From: Novosphingobium sp.
GTDB lineage: Bacteria > Pseudomonadota > Alphaproteobacteria > Sphingomonadales > Sphingomonadaceae
Length of the DNA stretch: 64,000 bases
Reading direction: 5' to 3'
Assembly (NCBI RefSeq): GCF_039595395.1
Contig: NZ_JBCNLP010000006.1
Span: 1,369,001-1,433,000 of the forward strand
In this document: one piece after another, positions 8,859-17,885 of the stretch
Position numbering within the stretch: the first letter of the stretch is position 1
How the letters are laid out: the number at the start of each line of letters is the position of its first letter
Notes under the pieces: generated by a model
Told to the model about the DNA's origin: nothing
The model's input: the letters and a program-made list of their open reading frames with translations, nothing else
Database searches by the model: none
Program-made: the position numbers and the translations under genes

Positions 8859-9937
8859 AGGGTACGGGTCACCTTGGCGAGATGCGGCGGGCTGTCGGGG
8901 TCGAGCCCCCGGCGCAGCGACAGATCATTGGCAAAACGGTAGAAGCTGACAAGCTGAAGCAGCGGCTCCAGCGCGGGATGGGCAGGCTGCGCGGGCAGGC
9001 CCTGCGTTCCACGCGCGGCAGGATCCGCCAGATGCACGCAGGCCCCGCGCGCGGCGAACTCCGCCGCCGCGCCGCGCACGCTGTCGCCCGCCGTATCGCT
9101 GGTGGCGAAGGCGAGGATCGGGAAGCCCTTGCCCACGATCGTCATCGGGCCATGGCGCACTTCGGCGGCACTGAAAGCCTCGGCATGCAGCGCGCAGGTT
9201 TCCTTGAGCTTGAGCGCGGCTTCCTGAGCCACGCCGAAACCGAAACCACGCCCCACCACGAAGAGGTTGGTGGCATCGGTCAGATCGTCGAGCGCCGAAC
9301 GCCAGTCCTCGGCAAAAGCGCGGTCGAGCGCGGAGGGCAGCGCGTGAAGCGCTGCGTCCAGCTCCTCATCCTGCGCCCAGCTCGCCACCAGCGCGGCAAT
9401 CCCGGCCATCGACACCAGGCAGGATTTGGTGGCCGCAACCGACAGCTCCGGCCCGACGCTGAGCGGCAGGACGACATCGGCCAGCTCGGCCAGCGGCGAG
9501 GTCTCGTCATTGACCAGCGCCACGACCAGCGCGCCGCTGTCCTTGTGGCGGCTGACGGTGGCCAGCAGGTCCGGGCTGCGGCCCGATTGCGAGATGGCGA
9601 GGCACAGGGCGCGGGTCTCACGCAGGGGCGCCTCGAAGACCGAGGAGACCGACAGCGCCGCCGAGGACACCGGAAGACCCAGCCGCGTTTCGATCAGATA
9701 TTTGCCATAGGTGGCCGCATTGTCGGAGGAGCCGCGTGCGCAGGTCACCACCATCGAGGGGGACCATTCGCGCAATTTTGCGCCAAGCTCGCGCAGCGTG
9801 GCGCGGTTACGCTCCAGAAAGGCGGCGAGCCCTTGCCCGCATTCCGCTGCTTCGCGCTGCATCAAGGTCGAGGGGGCGCCCGCACCGGTGTCGGGCGCGA
9901 CCATCAGGGACACATCAAGGCCAGAAGCCACCGGCAA
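8855..9937 (-). CDS. nagB-II: SIS-domain glucosamine-6-phosphate deaminase (NagB-II type)
   Basis: A 360-residue protein with two SIS domains resembling the isomerase half of GlmS but lacking its glutaminase domain. Motifs include ARGSSDNAATYGKYL, AISQSGRSPDLL, SVAATKS and AEAFSAAEVRHGPM. In GlcNAc loci this type (NagB-II/AgaS-like) converts glucosamine-6-P to fructose-6-P and ammonia, which fits its place as first gene of the nag operon next to nagA. The start is uncertain: TTG 9937 gives the longest product and has a purine-rich GGAAGGA only 2 bases upstream; ATG 9904 is an alternative. The SIS fold begins about 65 residues in either way. Confidence 0.88.
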   Translation of the reverse strand: MPVASGLDVSLMVAPDTGAGAPSTLMQREAAECGQGLAAFLERNRATLRELGAKLREWSPSMVVTCARGSSDNAATYGKYLIETRLGLPVSSAALSVSSVFEAPLRETRALCLAISQSGRSPDLLATVSRHKDSGALVVALVNDETSPLAELADVVLPLSVGPELSVAATKSCLVSMAGIAALVASWAQDEELDAALHALPSALDRAFAEDWRSALDDLTDATNLFVVGRGFGFGVAQEAALKLKETCALHAEAFSAAEVRHGPMTIVGKGFPILAFATSDTAGDSVRGAAAEFAARGACVHLADPAARGTQGLPAQPAHPALEPLLQLVSFYRFANDLSLRRGLDPDSPPHLAKVTRTL

Positions 9938-10010
9938 TTCCTTCCATCTTGTCGTCGATCGCGATGCCGGATGATCCCGGCATGAACGCCACTCGGACAG
10001 TCATCATATT

Positions 10011-10034
10011 TTGGTATTATAAAATTGGCAATAT
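10011..10034 (-). promoter_or_regulatory. Candidate nag-operon promoter/operator
   Basis: About 75-95 bases upstream of the nagB-II start lies an AT-rich segment with two direct repeats, TTGGTATTAT (10011-10020) and TTGGCAATAT (10025-10034), 14 bases apart. The minus strand of 10016-10021 reads TATAAT, a perfect -10 hexamer, but I see no good -35 at standard spacing. The TTGG half-sites echo the arm of the palindrome at 10586-10600, so one regulator may act at both ends. Confidence 0.3.
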
Positions 10035-10548
10035 GACCCGCACTTGTATTTTTTATCCTCGTAAGAGCGAGCCACACTGCGGCAGAATCGCGACCCACCC
10101 GGCTGGCACTCAACATGTGGGAACCGGGAGAAACGCCTCTAATCCCCCGCCCTCCCCTATGTTTTCAGGGTGAAGCGCGAAGGCCATCCGCGACGCACCA
10201 ACCTGGCCTCCTAAATAGCACCAGCCTCTCCGCCCGATGCCTCCAATCTATAAACGGCGGTCGAATCAAGCCTGTATTGGTATTGCCACCGCGACAAAGA
10301 CATCTCTCACCTTCTTAGACAGGTGCCAGCCCCGCACTTCGTCTCGATGCCGGGCTCGAGTCGGCCAAAACTCGACGCCTGATGGCCACAGCCCCTTATC
10401 CACCGCCGCGCTTTATCCTCACAGCATCCTGATTTCCCTCGTCATTCTCCCCATTGACGATGCCTCACTCACCGGATTCCCCTGCAAAATGCCGCAAAAA
10501 TGCAACACAGTCACGGTGTTTTAAAAAATATGAATTGCCTTATTGGAG

Positions 10549-10562
10549 TGGTAGCGTAACCA
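10549..10562. promoter_or_regulatory. LacI-type operator-like palindrome upstream of the receptor gene
   Basis: TGGTAGCGTAACCA has arms TGGT/ACCA around a central CG, the general layout of LacI-family operators. It sits about 110 bases before the TonB receptor start. No LacI gene is in the window, so its protein would be encoded elsewhere. Confidence 0.35.
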
Positions 10563-10585
10563 TGCTCTACAGGACGAATCCGCAA

Positions 10586-10600
10586 TTGGTTACATACCAA
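10586..10600. promoter_or_regulatory. GntR/HutC-type operator candidate upstream of the receptor gene
   Basis: TTGGTTACATACCAA has perfect 5-base arms (TTGGT/ACCAA) around a 5-base centre. It lies 71 bases before the receptor start. HutC-subfamily GlcNAc regulators (NagR/DasR type) are known to bind TGGTnnnnACCA-like sites, and a HutC-type regulator gene lies at the far end of this gene block (31236-31997). The pairing of the two is inference. Confidence 0.45.
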
Positions 10601-10671
10601 AAAATGCAGAATGGCTGCATTGCGGGGAGGGAAACCGGCAGCTTTGCCGATGATCGAGGGGGTTTTCGAGC

Positions 10672-13362
10672 ATGACACATGGTAAATCCGCACTCATGGT
10701 TAGCAGCGCCCTGTTGGGCCTGATCGCATGCGCCGGAACAGCACAGGCCCAGAGCCAGGCCGCCGAAACGACAGACAGCAATCAGATCGTGGTGAGCGGC
10801 ATTCGCGCCAGTCTCAAGAGTTCGATCGGCGTGAAGCGCGCCGCGAACGCGGTTGTGGACGTGATTACTGCCGAGGGCATCGGCAAGTTCCCCGACCGCA
10901 ACGTGGCGGAATCGCTGGCCCATATTCCGGGCGTCAGCGTCGACCACCAGTTCGGCGCGGGTGAGAAGGTGGCCATTCAGGGCACCGATCCGGCGCTCAA
11001 CCGCATCCTGATCGACGACCACTCGATCGCCTCGACCGACTGGGGCGGCGCCCCCGGCGACGTCTCGGGCCGTACCTTCAACTACACGCTGCTGGCGCCC
11101 GAGATCGTCTCGCGCATCGAGGTCTACAAGTCGCCCGAAGCGCGCATCGACGAGGGCAGCCTGGGCGGCACCGTGATCGTGCGCACCCGTCAGCCGCTCG
11201 ACCTCAAGGCCAACACCATCAATGGCTCGGCGGGCGCGACCTACAACGACCGCTCGGGCAAGGCCAATCCTCGCGCCTCGCTGCTGTATAGCTGGCACAA
11301 CAAGGACAACACCTTCGGCGTCCTGCTGGCGGGCACCTATGACAAGCAGACGCTGACGCGCGCCGGCATCGAATATTTCGGCTATGGCTCGGGCTCGGAC
11401 TTCTTCAACACCGCCGCCGATGGCAGCTACACGCTGAAGAACCCGAACACGGTGGTCACCGGCGGCACGCTGGCCGATCTCTACAAGGCGCGTTACCCGG
11501 TCGGCATCAACCATGCCTATTTCGTTCAGACGCGTGAGCGTATCGGCGCCCAGGGCGGCCTGCAGTGGAAGCCTTCCAGCAATCTGGAACTGTCGCTGAC
11601 CGGCATGCATATCACGGCCAATTACAACAACTTCAGCCAGTCCGAGTTCATCTATCCGGGCTGGGCCACCGGCCAGTTGCAGTCGGCCAATGTCTCGAAC
11701 GGCCTGGTCACCTCGGCCAGCTTCGGTTCGACCACCCTGCCCTCGACCAGCTCCGAGCTGGACATGAACTACCGCAAGTCCACCGTCACCAATGACAGCG
11801 CCAATCTGGCGTGGAAGTGGAAGGTCGGCAAGGCGACGATCAGCGGCAATGGCGGCTGGAGCAAGGCCTCGGGCGGTACCGACCCCGAATATCTGTTCAA
11901 CATGCAGAGCAACATGCCCTACAGCTTCAGCTATTCGGGCACGCAGACCAATGTGAACTATTCGACCGATCCGACCAACCCGGCGGCCTTCTTCCGCGGC
12001 GACACCTCCAAGCCCGTGACGCTGGCCAATGGCCAGACGATCAACGGCTATCAGATCGGCGGCATCAGCCGCTCGATGACCACCGATGCCGAGGGCTATG
12101 GCCAGCTCGACGCGGAGATCCCGGTCGAGGATTCCCTGTTCAGCAAGGTCCGTCTGGGCGCCAAATACACCAGCCACGTCAACCGCCTCGACGCCTATGG
12201 CTCGCAGGTTTACTACACCTCGCAGGTCGGCCTCTCGAACTTCTCGACCACGCTGACCCCGGCTGGTGTGTTCTCGGGTCTGGGCGCCGGCGGCAATGCC
12301 AATCAGTTCGCCACCCTGTCCTCGCAGGGCGTGATCGACGCGCTGAACAACGGCTATCTGCTGGACACCGGCAAGGATCTTGGCTCGTCCTTCCGCGTGC
12401 TGGAAAAGAACGCCGCCGCCTATGTCCAGCTCGATTTCGAGCATGAGAAGTGGCGCGGCAACGTCGGCTACCGCATGGTCTACACCAAGGACATTTCGGA
12501 CTATGCCGAGTTCCCCAATGGTGCGGCCGTCGGCACGCCAACCCGCCATTCGACCGACTATCTGAAGTTCCTGCCGGGCTTCAACGTCTCGTATCAGCTG
12601 CGCGACGACGTGCTGCTGCGCGGATCGATCGCCGAGGTGATCGCCCGTCCGCGCTATGCCCAGCTCGCCGGTTCCTTCAGCCGCAACGACACGCAGTTCA
12701 CGGCCAGCGGCGGCAACCCGGATCTCAAGCCCTATCAGTCGTGGAACTTCGAGGCCTCGGCCGAGTGGTATTTCCGCCCTGGCGCGCTGTTCTCGCTTGA
12801 GTATTTCCGCCGCCAGATCCAGTCCTACATCGTGACGACCACCAACAACCAGACGTTGCTCAACACGCTGACCGGCCAGAATGCCGTTTACTCGGTCAGC
12901 TCGCCGATCAATGCGTCCAATGCGGTGGTGAACGGTATTTCGGCCTCGTTCCAGGCGCCGATCTGGGGCGGTTTCGGCATCCAGACCAACTACACCTATG
13001 CCTCCGACCAGAAGGGCACCGATGCGGCGGGCGATGTGCTGAACCTGCCCTATCTCTCGCGCCACACGATCAACGTGATCCCCTATTTCGAGAAGGGGCC
13101 GTTCCAGGCGCGGGTGAGCTGGAACTACCGCACCCATTATTTCACCGGGATCGGTCGTTTGAACTCGGTGGACAGCACCGATGGCTATCACCAGCTTGAC
13201 TTCTCGACCAGCTACAAGATCAATGAGCACTTCACGCTGAACTTCAACGCTCAGAACCTGCTGGATTCGACCTACTACTCCTACAGCGGCACGAAGGACG
13301 CGCCGACTGCTCTCTACAAGAACGGCCGCACCTTCTCAGGTTCGATGTCGTTCACCTTCTGA
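10672..13362 (+). CDS. TonB-dependent outer-membrane receptor for glycan uptake
   Basis: An 896-residue TonB-dependent receptor. Residues 1-26 are a Sec signal ending at AQA. Residues about 40-175 form the plug domain (GKFPDRNVAESLAHIPGVSVD, then RILIDDHSIAS, then IEVYKSPEARIDEGSLGGTV), and the rest is a 22-strand barrel ending in the usual aromatic residue (SMSFTF). It belongs to the sphingomonad/Caulobacter/Xanthomonas type of carbohydrate receptors. Placed between the nag operon and eight glycosidase genes, it most likely imports GlcNAc-containing oligosaccharides into the periplasm (inference). No SusD partner is present, as usual in Proteobacteria. GAGGGGG lies about 10 bases before the ATG. 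Confidence 0.9.
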   Translation: MTHGKSALMVSSALLGLIACAGTAQAQSQAAETTDSNQIVVSGIRASLKSSIGVKRAANAVVDVITAEGIGKFPDRNVAESLAHIPGVSVDHQFGAGEKVAIQGTDPALNRILIDDHSIASTDWGGAPGDVSGRTFNYTLLAPEIVSRIEVYKSPEARIDEGSLGGTVIVRTRQPLDLKANTINGSAGATYNDRSGKANPRASLLYSWHNKDNTFGVLLAGTYDKQTLTRAGIEYFGYGSGSDFFNTAADGSYTLKNPNTVVTGGTLADLYKARYPVGINHAYFVQTRERIGAQGGLQWKPSSNLELSLTGMHITANYNNFSQSEFIYPGWATGQLQSANVSNGLVTSASFGSTTLPSTSSELDMNYRKSTVTNDSANLAWKWKVGKATISGNGGWSKASGGTDPEYLFNMQSNMPYSFSYSGTQTNVNYSTDPTNPAAFFRGDTSKPVTLANGQTINGYQIGGISRSMTTDAEGYGQLDAEIPVEDSLFSKVRLGAKYTSHVNRLDAYGSQVYYTSQVGLSNFSTTLTPAGVFSGLGAGGNANQFATLSSQGVIDALNNGYLLDTGKDLGSSFRVLEKNAAAYVQLDFEHEKWRGNVGYRMVYTKDISDYAEFPNGAAVGTPTRHSTDYLKFLPGFNVSYQLRDDVLLRGSIAEVIARPRYAQLAGSFSRNDTQFTASGGNPDLKPYQSWNFEASAEWYFRPGALFSLEYFRRQIQSYIVTTTNNQTLLNTLTGQNAVYSVSSPINASNAVVNGISASFQAPIWGGFGIQTNYTYASDQKGTDAAGDVLNLPYLSRHTINVIPYFEKGPFQARVSWNYRTHYFTGIGRLNSVDSTDGYHQLDFSTSYKINEHFTLNFNAQNLLDSTYYSYSGTKDAPTALYKNGRTFSGSMSFTF

Positions 13363-13371
13363 TGACAAAAG

Positions 13372-13396
13372 GGCGCCCGGTTTTCGGCCGGGCGCC
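13372..13396 (+). terminator. Strong hairpin between receptor and glycosidase operon
   Basis: GGCGCCCGG (13372-13380) pairs perfectly with CCGGGCGCC (13388-13396) across a 7-base loop, 9 bases after the receptor stop. The downstream TCTCTTCCT is only mildly T-rich. It may act as a partial terminator or an RNA-stabilising element that makes receptor mRNA more abundant than the glycosidase message. Confidence 0.5.
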
Positions 13397-13429
13397 TCTC
13401 TTCCTGCAAGATTTATGAAACGGGGCGCC

Positions 13430-15580
13430 ATGAAAACCCTCCGTCCGGCTACTTTGCTGCTGCTCGCAGCCTGCTGGCCTTCCGCTGCCGTCAGGGCCGA
13501 AAGCATCGCGCTGGACGCGGGCTGGCATTTCCGTTTCGCCGGCAAGGATGCCTCACTGGCGCCGGTTGAGGCCGATGCGCCGGGCGCCCAGAGCGTCGAT
13601 CTGCCCCATAGCTGGAATGTGACACGCGGCGCCGATGCCGATGGGATCGGCTGGTATTCACGCGAGGTGGTGCTGCCTCAGGCGCTGGCCGGGCAGCATC
13701 TCGAACTGCATTTCGGCGCGGTGTTCTACAAGGCGCGGATCTGGGTCAATGGCGTGGAGGCCGGCGCGCATGAGGGCGGCCACACCGCCTTCGACCTCGA
13801 TGTCTCGCGCCTGATGAAGGCGGGCGCCAACCGCATCGTGGTGATGGCCGACAACCGCCCCGGCTTTGCCACCATCCCCGGCTATGCGATGCGGCTGAAG
13901 GGCTCGGGCAATGTCTGGTATGACTGGTGGCGCGGCGGCGGGATCACCCGCGATGTCTCGCTGCGGATTGCCCAGGGCGGCCTGATCCGGGGCCAGAAGC
14001 TGAGCCAGACACTGTCGGCGGAGAAGGGCACTGTCAGCACGCATATCAGCCTCGACAATGTCGATGCGCAGCCCCGCAAGTTTACGATCACCACGAAGCT
14101 GACCGACCCCGATGGCCAAGCCGCTGGCGAGACACATCAGCAGATTACCCTGCCCGCGCATCAGTCCGGCAGTGTCGATGCAGCGCTTTCAGTGCCGCAT
14201 CCGCAGCTCTGGAACATCGGCGATGGCCGTCTCTATGAGGTCACCACCAGCCTGAGCGATGAGACCGGCCATATGCTGGATGAAAAGCGCGACACGCTCG
14301 GTTTCCGCACCATCACCCTGCGCGACCGCAAGCTCTATGTGAATGGCCAGCCGGTGCGCCTGTCGGGCGTCTCGCGCCATCAGGACTCGCCGTGGGAAGG
14401 CGCTGCCGAGACACGCGGCACGATCCTGAAGGACTACCGCGATCTGGCCGAGCTGCACACCACGCTGACCCGCCCGATCCATTACCCCCAGCCCGAAACG
14501 GTGTTCGACATCGCCGACCGGGCGGGCATGCTGCTGATCCCCGAGATCCCGGTCTGGCAGATGAAGGCCGAGCAACTCGGCGATCCGCGCCTGCTGGATC
14601 TGGCGAAACGCATGACCGCCGAGGTGGTGGCGCAGTCAGGCAATCACCCCAGCATTCTGGCCTGGAGCGTGATGAATGAATGCGACTCCTCATCGCCGCA
14701 GGGGGCTGCCTATGTCGCGGCGATGAAGGCGCATTTGAACCGCATCGATCCGGGCCGCTTCGTCACTTTTGCCGATTCCGATGTCTCGACCCATGCCGCT
14801 CCGCGCACTCCGGCACTGGCGGCGGCGGACTTTATCATGGCCAACGCCTATTTCGGCACATGGAGCGGCGCGGCCAGCGGCGTGGGCCCATGGCTGGAGG
14901 CCATGGACAAGACCTGGCCCGACAAGATGCTGGTCATCTCCGAATTTGGCTGGCCCGGCCCTTTCTCGGCGGACAGCGCCGGCGCCGACCGCGACCGCAC
15001 GCAGAACCTGCGTGAGCAGATGGCCGCCTTTGCCGCGCGCCCCTTTGTGGGCGGCACGATCTTCTGGGATTATCAGGATTATCGCTCGAACAAGAACCTC
15101 TTCGCGCCGGAAGAAGGTGGCTATGTCGACCACGGTCTGGTCGACAAGGACCGCCAGCGCCGCCCCAGCTTCGCCGCATGGGAAGAGGTGAACCGCCCCC
15201 TGCATGCCAGCGTGCAATGGACCTATGCCGATGGCGCGCCCTCCGGCTTTACCGTCAAGCTGGTGGCCAATGCGGCGGGCAGCCTGCCCTCCTATCCGCT
15301 AAGCCATCTGCGCCTGCACTGGCAGGCCATCGGCAAGGACCGCAGCCTGCTGGCTCAGGGCGATGCCGCGCTGCCGCTGCTGGGCCCCGGCGGGCTGGAC
15401 CACCTCGATCTGACCGGCGCATGGCCGCGTGTCGATGGCCCGGTGCAGGTGCAGGTCGAGGTCCGCAATGCCCAGGGCGCGGCGGCCATGGTGCAGCGTT
15501 TCGACTATCTTCCCTTCAAGGCGGGCAGCGCGCCCTTTCCGCCCGATCCTACCCAAAATCAAGCCAAGGCGGTGTCCTGA
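13430..15580 (+). CDS. GH2 glycosidase, beta-galactosidase-like
   Basis: A 716-residue secreted GH2 enzyme. It has a Sec signal (MKTLRPATLLLLAACWPSAA), a sugar-binding jelly-roll domain (SVDLPHSWN through residue about 190), an immunoglobulin-like domain, then the TIM barrel. The acid/base is E417 in AWSVMNECD and the nucleophile is E505 in VISEFGWPG. The pattern matches beta-galactosidase/beta-glucuronidase branches; in this context removal of terminal galactose from complex glycans is the natural job (inference). I prefer ATG 13430 to the in-frame ATG at 13415 because GGGG lies just upstream and the signal peptide then starts normally. It is the first of eight overlapping genes; its TGA shares one base with the next ATG. 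Confidence 0.85.
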   Translation: MKTLRPATLLLLAACWPSAAVRAESIALDAGWHFRFAGKDASLAPVEADAPGAQSVDLPHSWNVTRGADADGIGWYSREVVLPQALAGQHLELHFGAVFYKARIWVNGVEAGAHEGGHTAFDLDVSRLMKAGANRIVVMADNRPGFATIPGYAMRLKGSGNVWYDWWRGGGITRDVSLRIAQGGLIRGQKLSQTLSAEKGTVSTHISLDNVDAQPRKFTITTKLTDPDGQAAGETHQQITLPAHQSGSVDAALSVPHPQLWNIGDGRLYEVTTSLSDETGHMLDEKRDTLGFRTITLRDRKLYVNGQPVRLSGVSRHQDSPWEGAAETRGTILKDYRDLAELHTTLTRPIHYPQPETVFDIADRAGMLLIPEIPVWQMKAEQLGDPRLLDLAKRMTAEVVAQSGNHPSILAWSVMNECDSSSPQGAAYVAAMKAHLNRIDPGRFVTFADSDVSTHAAPRTPALAAADFIMANAYFGTWSGAASGVGPWLEAMDKTWPDKMLVISEFGWPGPFSADSAGADRDRTQNLREQMAAFAARPFVGGTIFWDYQDYRSNKNLFAPEEGGYVDHGLVDKDRQRRPSFAAWEEVNRPLHASVQWTYADGAPSGFTVKLVANAAGSLPSYPLSHLRLHWQAIGKDRSLLAQGDAALPLLGPGGLDHLDLTGAWPRVDGPVQVQVEVRNAQGAAAMVQRFDYLPFKAGSAPFPPDPTQNQAKAVS

Positions 15581-17885
15581 TGAAAGCCCTGCACATGCTA
15601 TCGATCGCTCTGGCCGCCACGATCAGCGCCCCGGCCATGGCATCGAGCTTGCCGCCGCTGATCCCGATGCCCGCGCAGATCACCCCCCAGCAGGGCACGC
15701 TGAACATCGCCAATGGCGCCGCCATCGCCCTGCCCGAGGGCGACAGTGGCGCTCAGACCGCCGCAAAGCTGCTGATCGAGAAGGTCGCCAAGGATCGCGG
15801 GTTGACGCTGGCCACCGGCGCCAAGGGCGTGATCCATCTCATCCGCGATGCCAGCCTGCCGGGCGATGAAGCCTATCGGCTGGAGGTGACACCCAAGGGC
15901 GTCACCCTCGCCGCCAAGGGCGATGCCGGGCTGGTCTATGCCGCGATGACGCTGGCGCAGCTTCTCAGCCCCGATGCGCATATCGGCGCCCCGGTCCGCC
16001 TTGCCGCGATGCAGATTGCCGACGCGCCGCGTTTCAAATGGCGCGGCGTGATGCTGGATACGGCGCGCCATTTCATGCCGATCAGCGCGATCCAGACTAC
16101 CATCGACCAGATGGCGGCGCATAAGCTCAACACGCTGCATCTTCATCTCACCGACGATCAGGGCTGGCGGGTGGAAATCAAGCGCTATCCCGATCTCACC
16201 CGCATCGGCGCCTGGCGCACGCCCCCTTCGGCAGGCGGCGCGCCGGGCGAGAAGGTCGGCGGCTTCTACACCCAGGAAGAGTTGAAAGCCTTGGTCGCCT
16301 ATGCCGCCCAGCGCGGCGTCACCATCGTGCCCGAGATCGACCTGCCCGGCCATGCACAGGCCGCCGTGGCCGCCTATCCCGAGATCGGCGTGCTGGGCGC
16401 CCGGCCCGAAGTCAGCCATGACTGGGGCATCAACCCCTATCTTTTCAATGTGAACGACCATTCGGTCACCTTCATCAAGAATGTCCTCGATGAGCTGATG
16501 GCGATCTTCCCCTCGCCCATGATCCATCTGGGCGGCGATGAAGCGATCAAGGACCAGTGGCAGCGCTCGCCCGAGGTGCAGGCGAAAATGAAAGCGCTGG
16601 GCATCTCCAGCGAAAACGCCATGCAGAGCTGGCTGATCGACCAGCTCGGCGCCTATCTGGCCGACCATGGCCGCCGCCTGATCGGCTGGGACGAGATCCT
16701 TGAGGGCGGCCTGCCCCCTCGGCCTCGGTGATGTCATGGCGCGGCGACAAGGGCGCGGTCGAGGCGGCCAACCAGAACCACGACGTGGTGCTGGCCCCGG
16801 CCCCCACGCTCTATCTCGACAGCGTGCAGAGCCGCCGCGCCGATGAATCCGCCGGGCGCCTCTTCGTGGTGACGCTGGCCGATCTCTACGCTTACGATCC
16901 CTTTCCCAAAGGGCTGGCTGCCGACAAGGCGGGGCATATTCTGGGCGCGGAAATCACGGCGTTTTCGGAATATCTCACCACGCCGCGCGGAGTGCAGCAT
17001 GTGATGTTCCCGCGTCTGGATGCCTTGTCCGAAGTGGTCTGGTCGGCCCCGGCGCAACATGACTGGCAGGGCTTCCTCACCCGCCTGCAGCCCCAGCGCC
17101 TGCGCTATGCCCGCGAGGGCATCAACGATGCCGACAGCGCCTTCGCGGTCGATTTCGCGCTGCAGGTGCCGCGCAGCCAGTTGCTGACAGCCAAGCAGGG
17201 CACCGTGGCCATCGCCAGCCAGAGCGCCTTCGGCCAGATCCATTACACCACCGACGGGCGCGAACCGACTGCCCGCTCCCCGCTCTACAAGGAGCCGGTG
17301 ACGGTCCGCTTGGGCCAGATGCTGAAGGCCGCAGCCTTCGACGGCGACCGGCCCACCGCCAAGCCGCGCACCTTCGATGCCTCGCCCGCCAGCCTGCTGC
17401 ATTGGGGCAGCTCGCAGATGGTCGCCTGCCCCAAGGGCGCGCTGGGCCACCGCATCCCGTTAACCGCCGAAGCGCCCGACGGCAGCCCGGTCTTCAACGT
17501 CAATCTGTTCGACGATTGCAGCATGGCCCCCGCCGTGCCCACCGACGCACCGCGCAAGTTCACTGTCGATGTCGCGCGGCTGGCGCGCCACTATGGTCTG
17601 GCTTACGAAAAGACCAAGGAACTCTGGCATTACAACACCAGCCCCCATGGCGAGCTGGTGATGCGCGTCGGCGGCTGCGAGGGCGATATCCCCGGCGGGG
17701 GCCCCAAGGGCCAGGTGATCGCCACCTTCCCGCTGCCCGATCCGGCCACCGCGCCCAACCGCTTCACCTTCAACGGCACGGTGCCGGCGGGCGCGGGCGA
17801 TCAGAATGTCTGCATGCTCTTCACCGCGCCCAATGATGGGCCTTACTACACCGTTGCCGGCCTGCAACTGGAGTCCGCCCAGTGA
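15580..17885 (+). pseudogene. GH20 beta-N-acetylhexosaminidase, split by a frameshift
   Basis: A secreted GH20 enzyme that would remove terminal beta-GlcNAc. The first frame (to 16731) holds a signal peptide (ending AMA), the GH20b zincin-like domain, and the barrel with catalytic pair D320-E321 in HLGGDEA. It then reads LEGGLPPRPR and stops. The second frame (from about 16720) resumes with VMSWRGDKGA, finishes the barrel, then adds a chitobiase C-terminal domain (QIHYTTDGREPT) and a further beta-rich tail. One missing C in the C5 run at 16714-16718 explains the break; restoring it gives 768 residues and the expected LPPSASVMSWRG. It may be a sequencing error rather than a dead gene. TGATG and GTGA overlaps join it to its neighbours. 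Confidence 0.85.

Larger units (their letters stand above)
9938..10671. other. 734-bp divergent control region, no gene seen
   Basis: This stretch separates the minus-strand nag operon from the plus-strand receptor gene. Both strands hold only short open frames without recognisable products. It is richer in A/T than the flanking genes near both ends (about 10000-10060 and 10500-10605), as expected for promoters. Candidate operators are listed separately. A further TTGGTATTGCCACC at about 10277-10290 resembles the half-sites at both ends. Confidence 0.6.

Noticed and set aside
10567..13230. 887-codon open frame on the minus strand opposite the TonB receptor gene
   Set aside because: The receptor on the plus strand has complete plug and barrel motifs and a signal peptide; the opposing frame is Val/Ala/Gly/Arg-rich without motifs.
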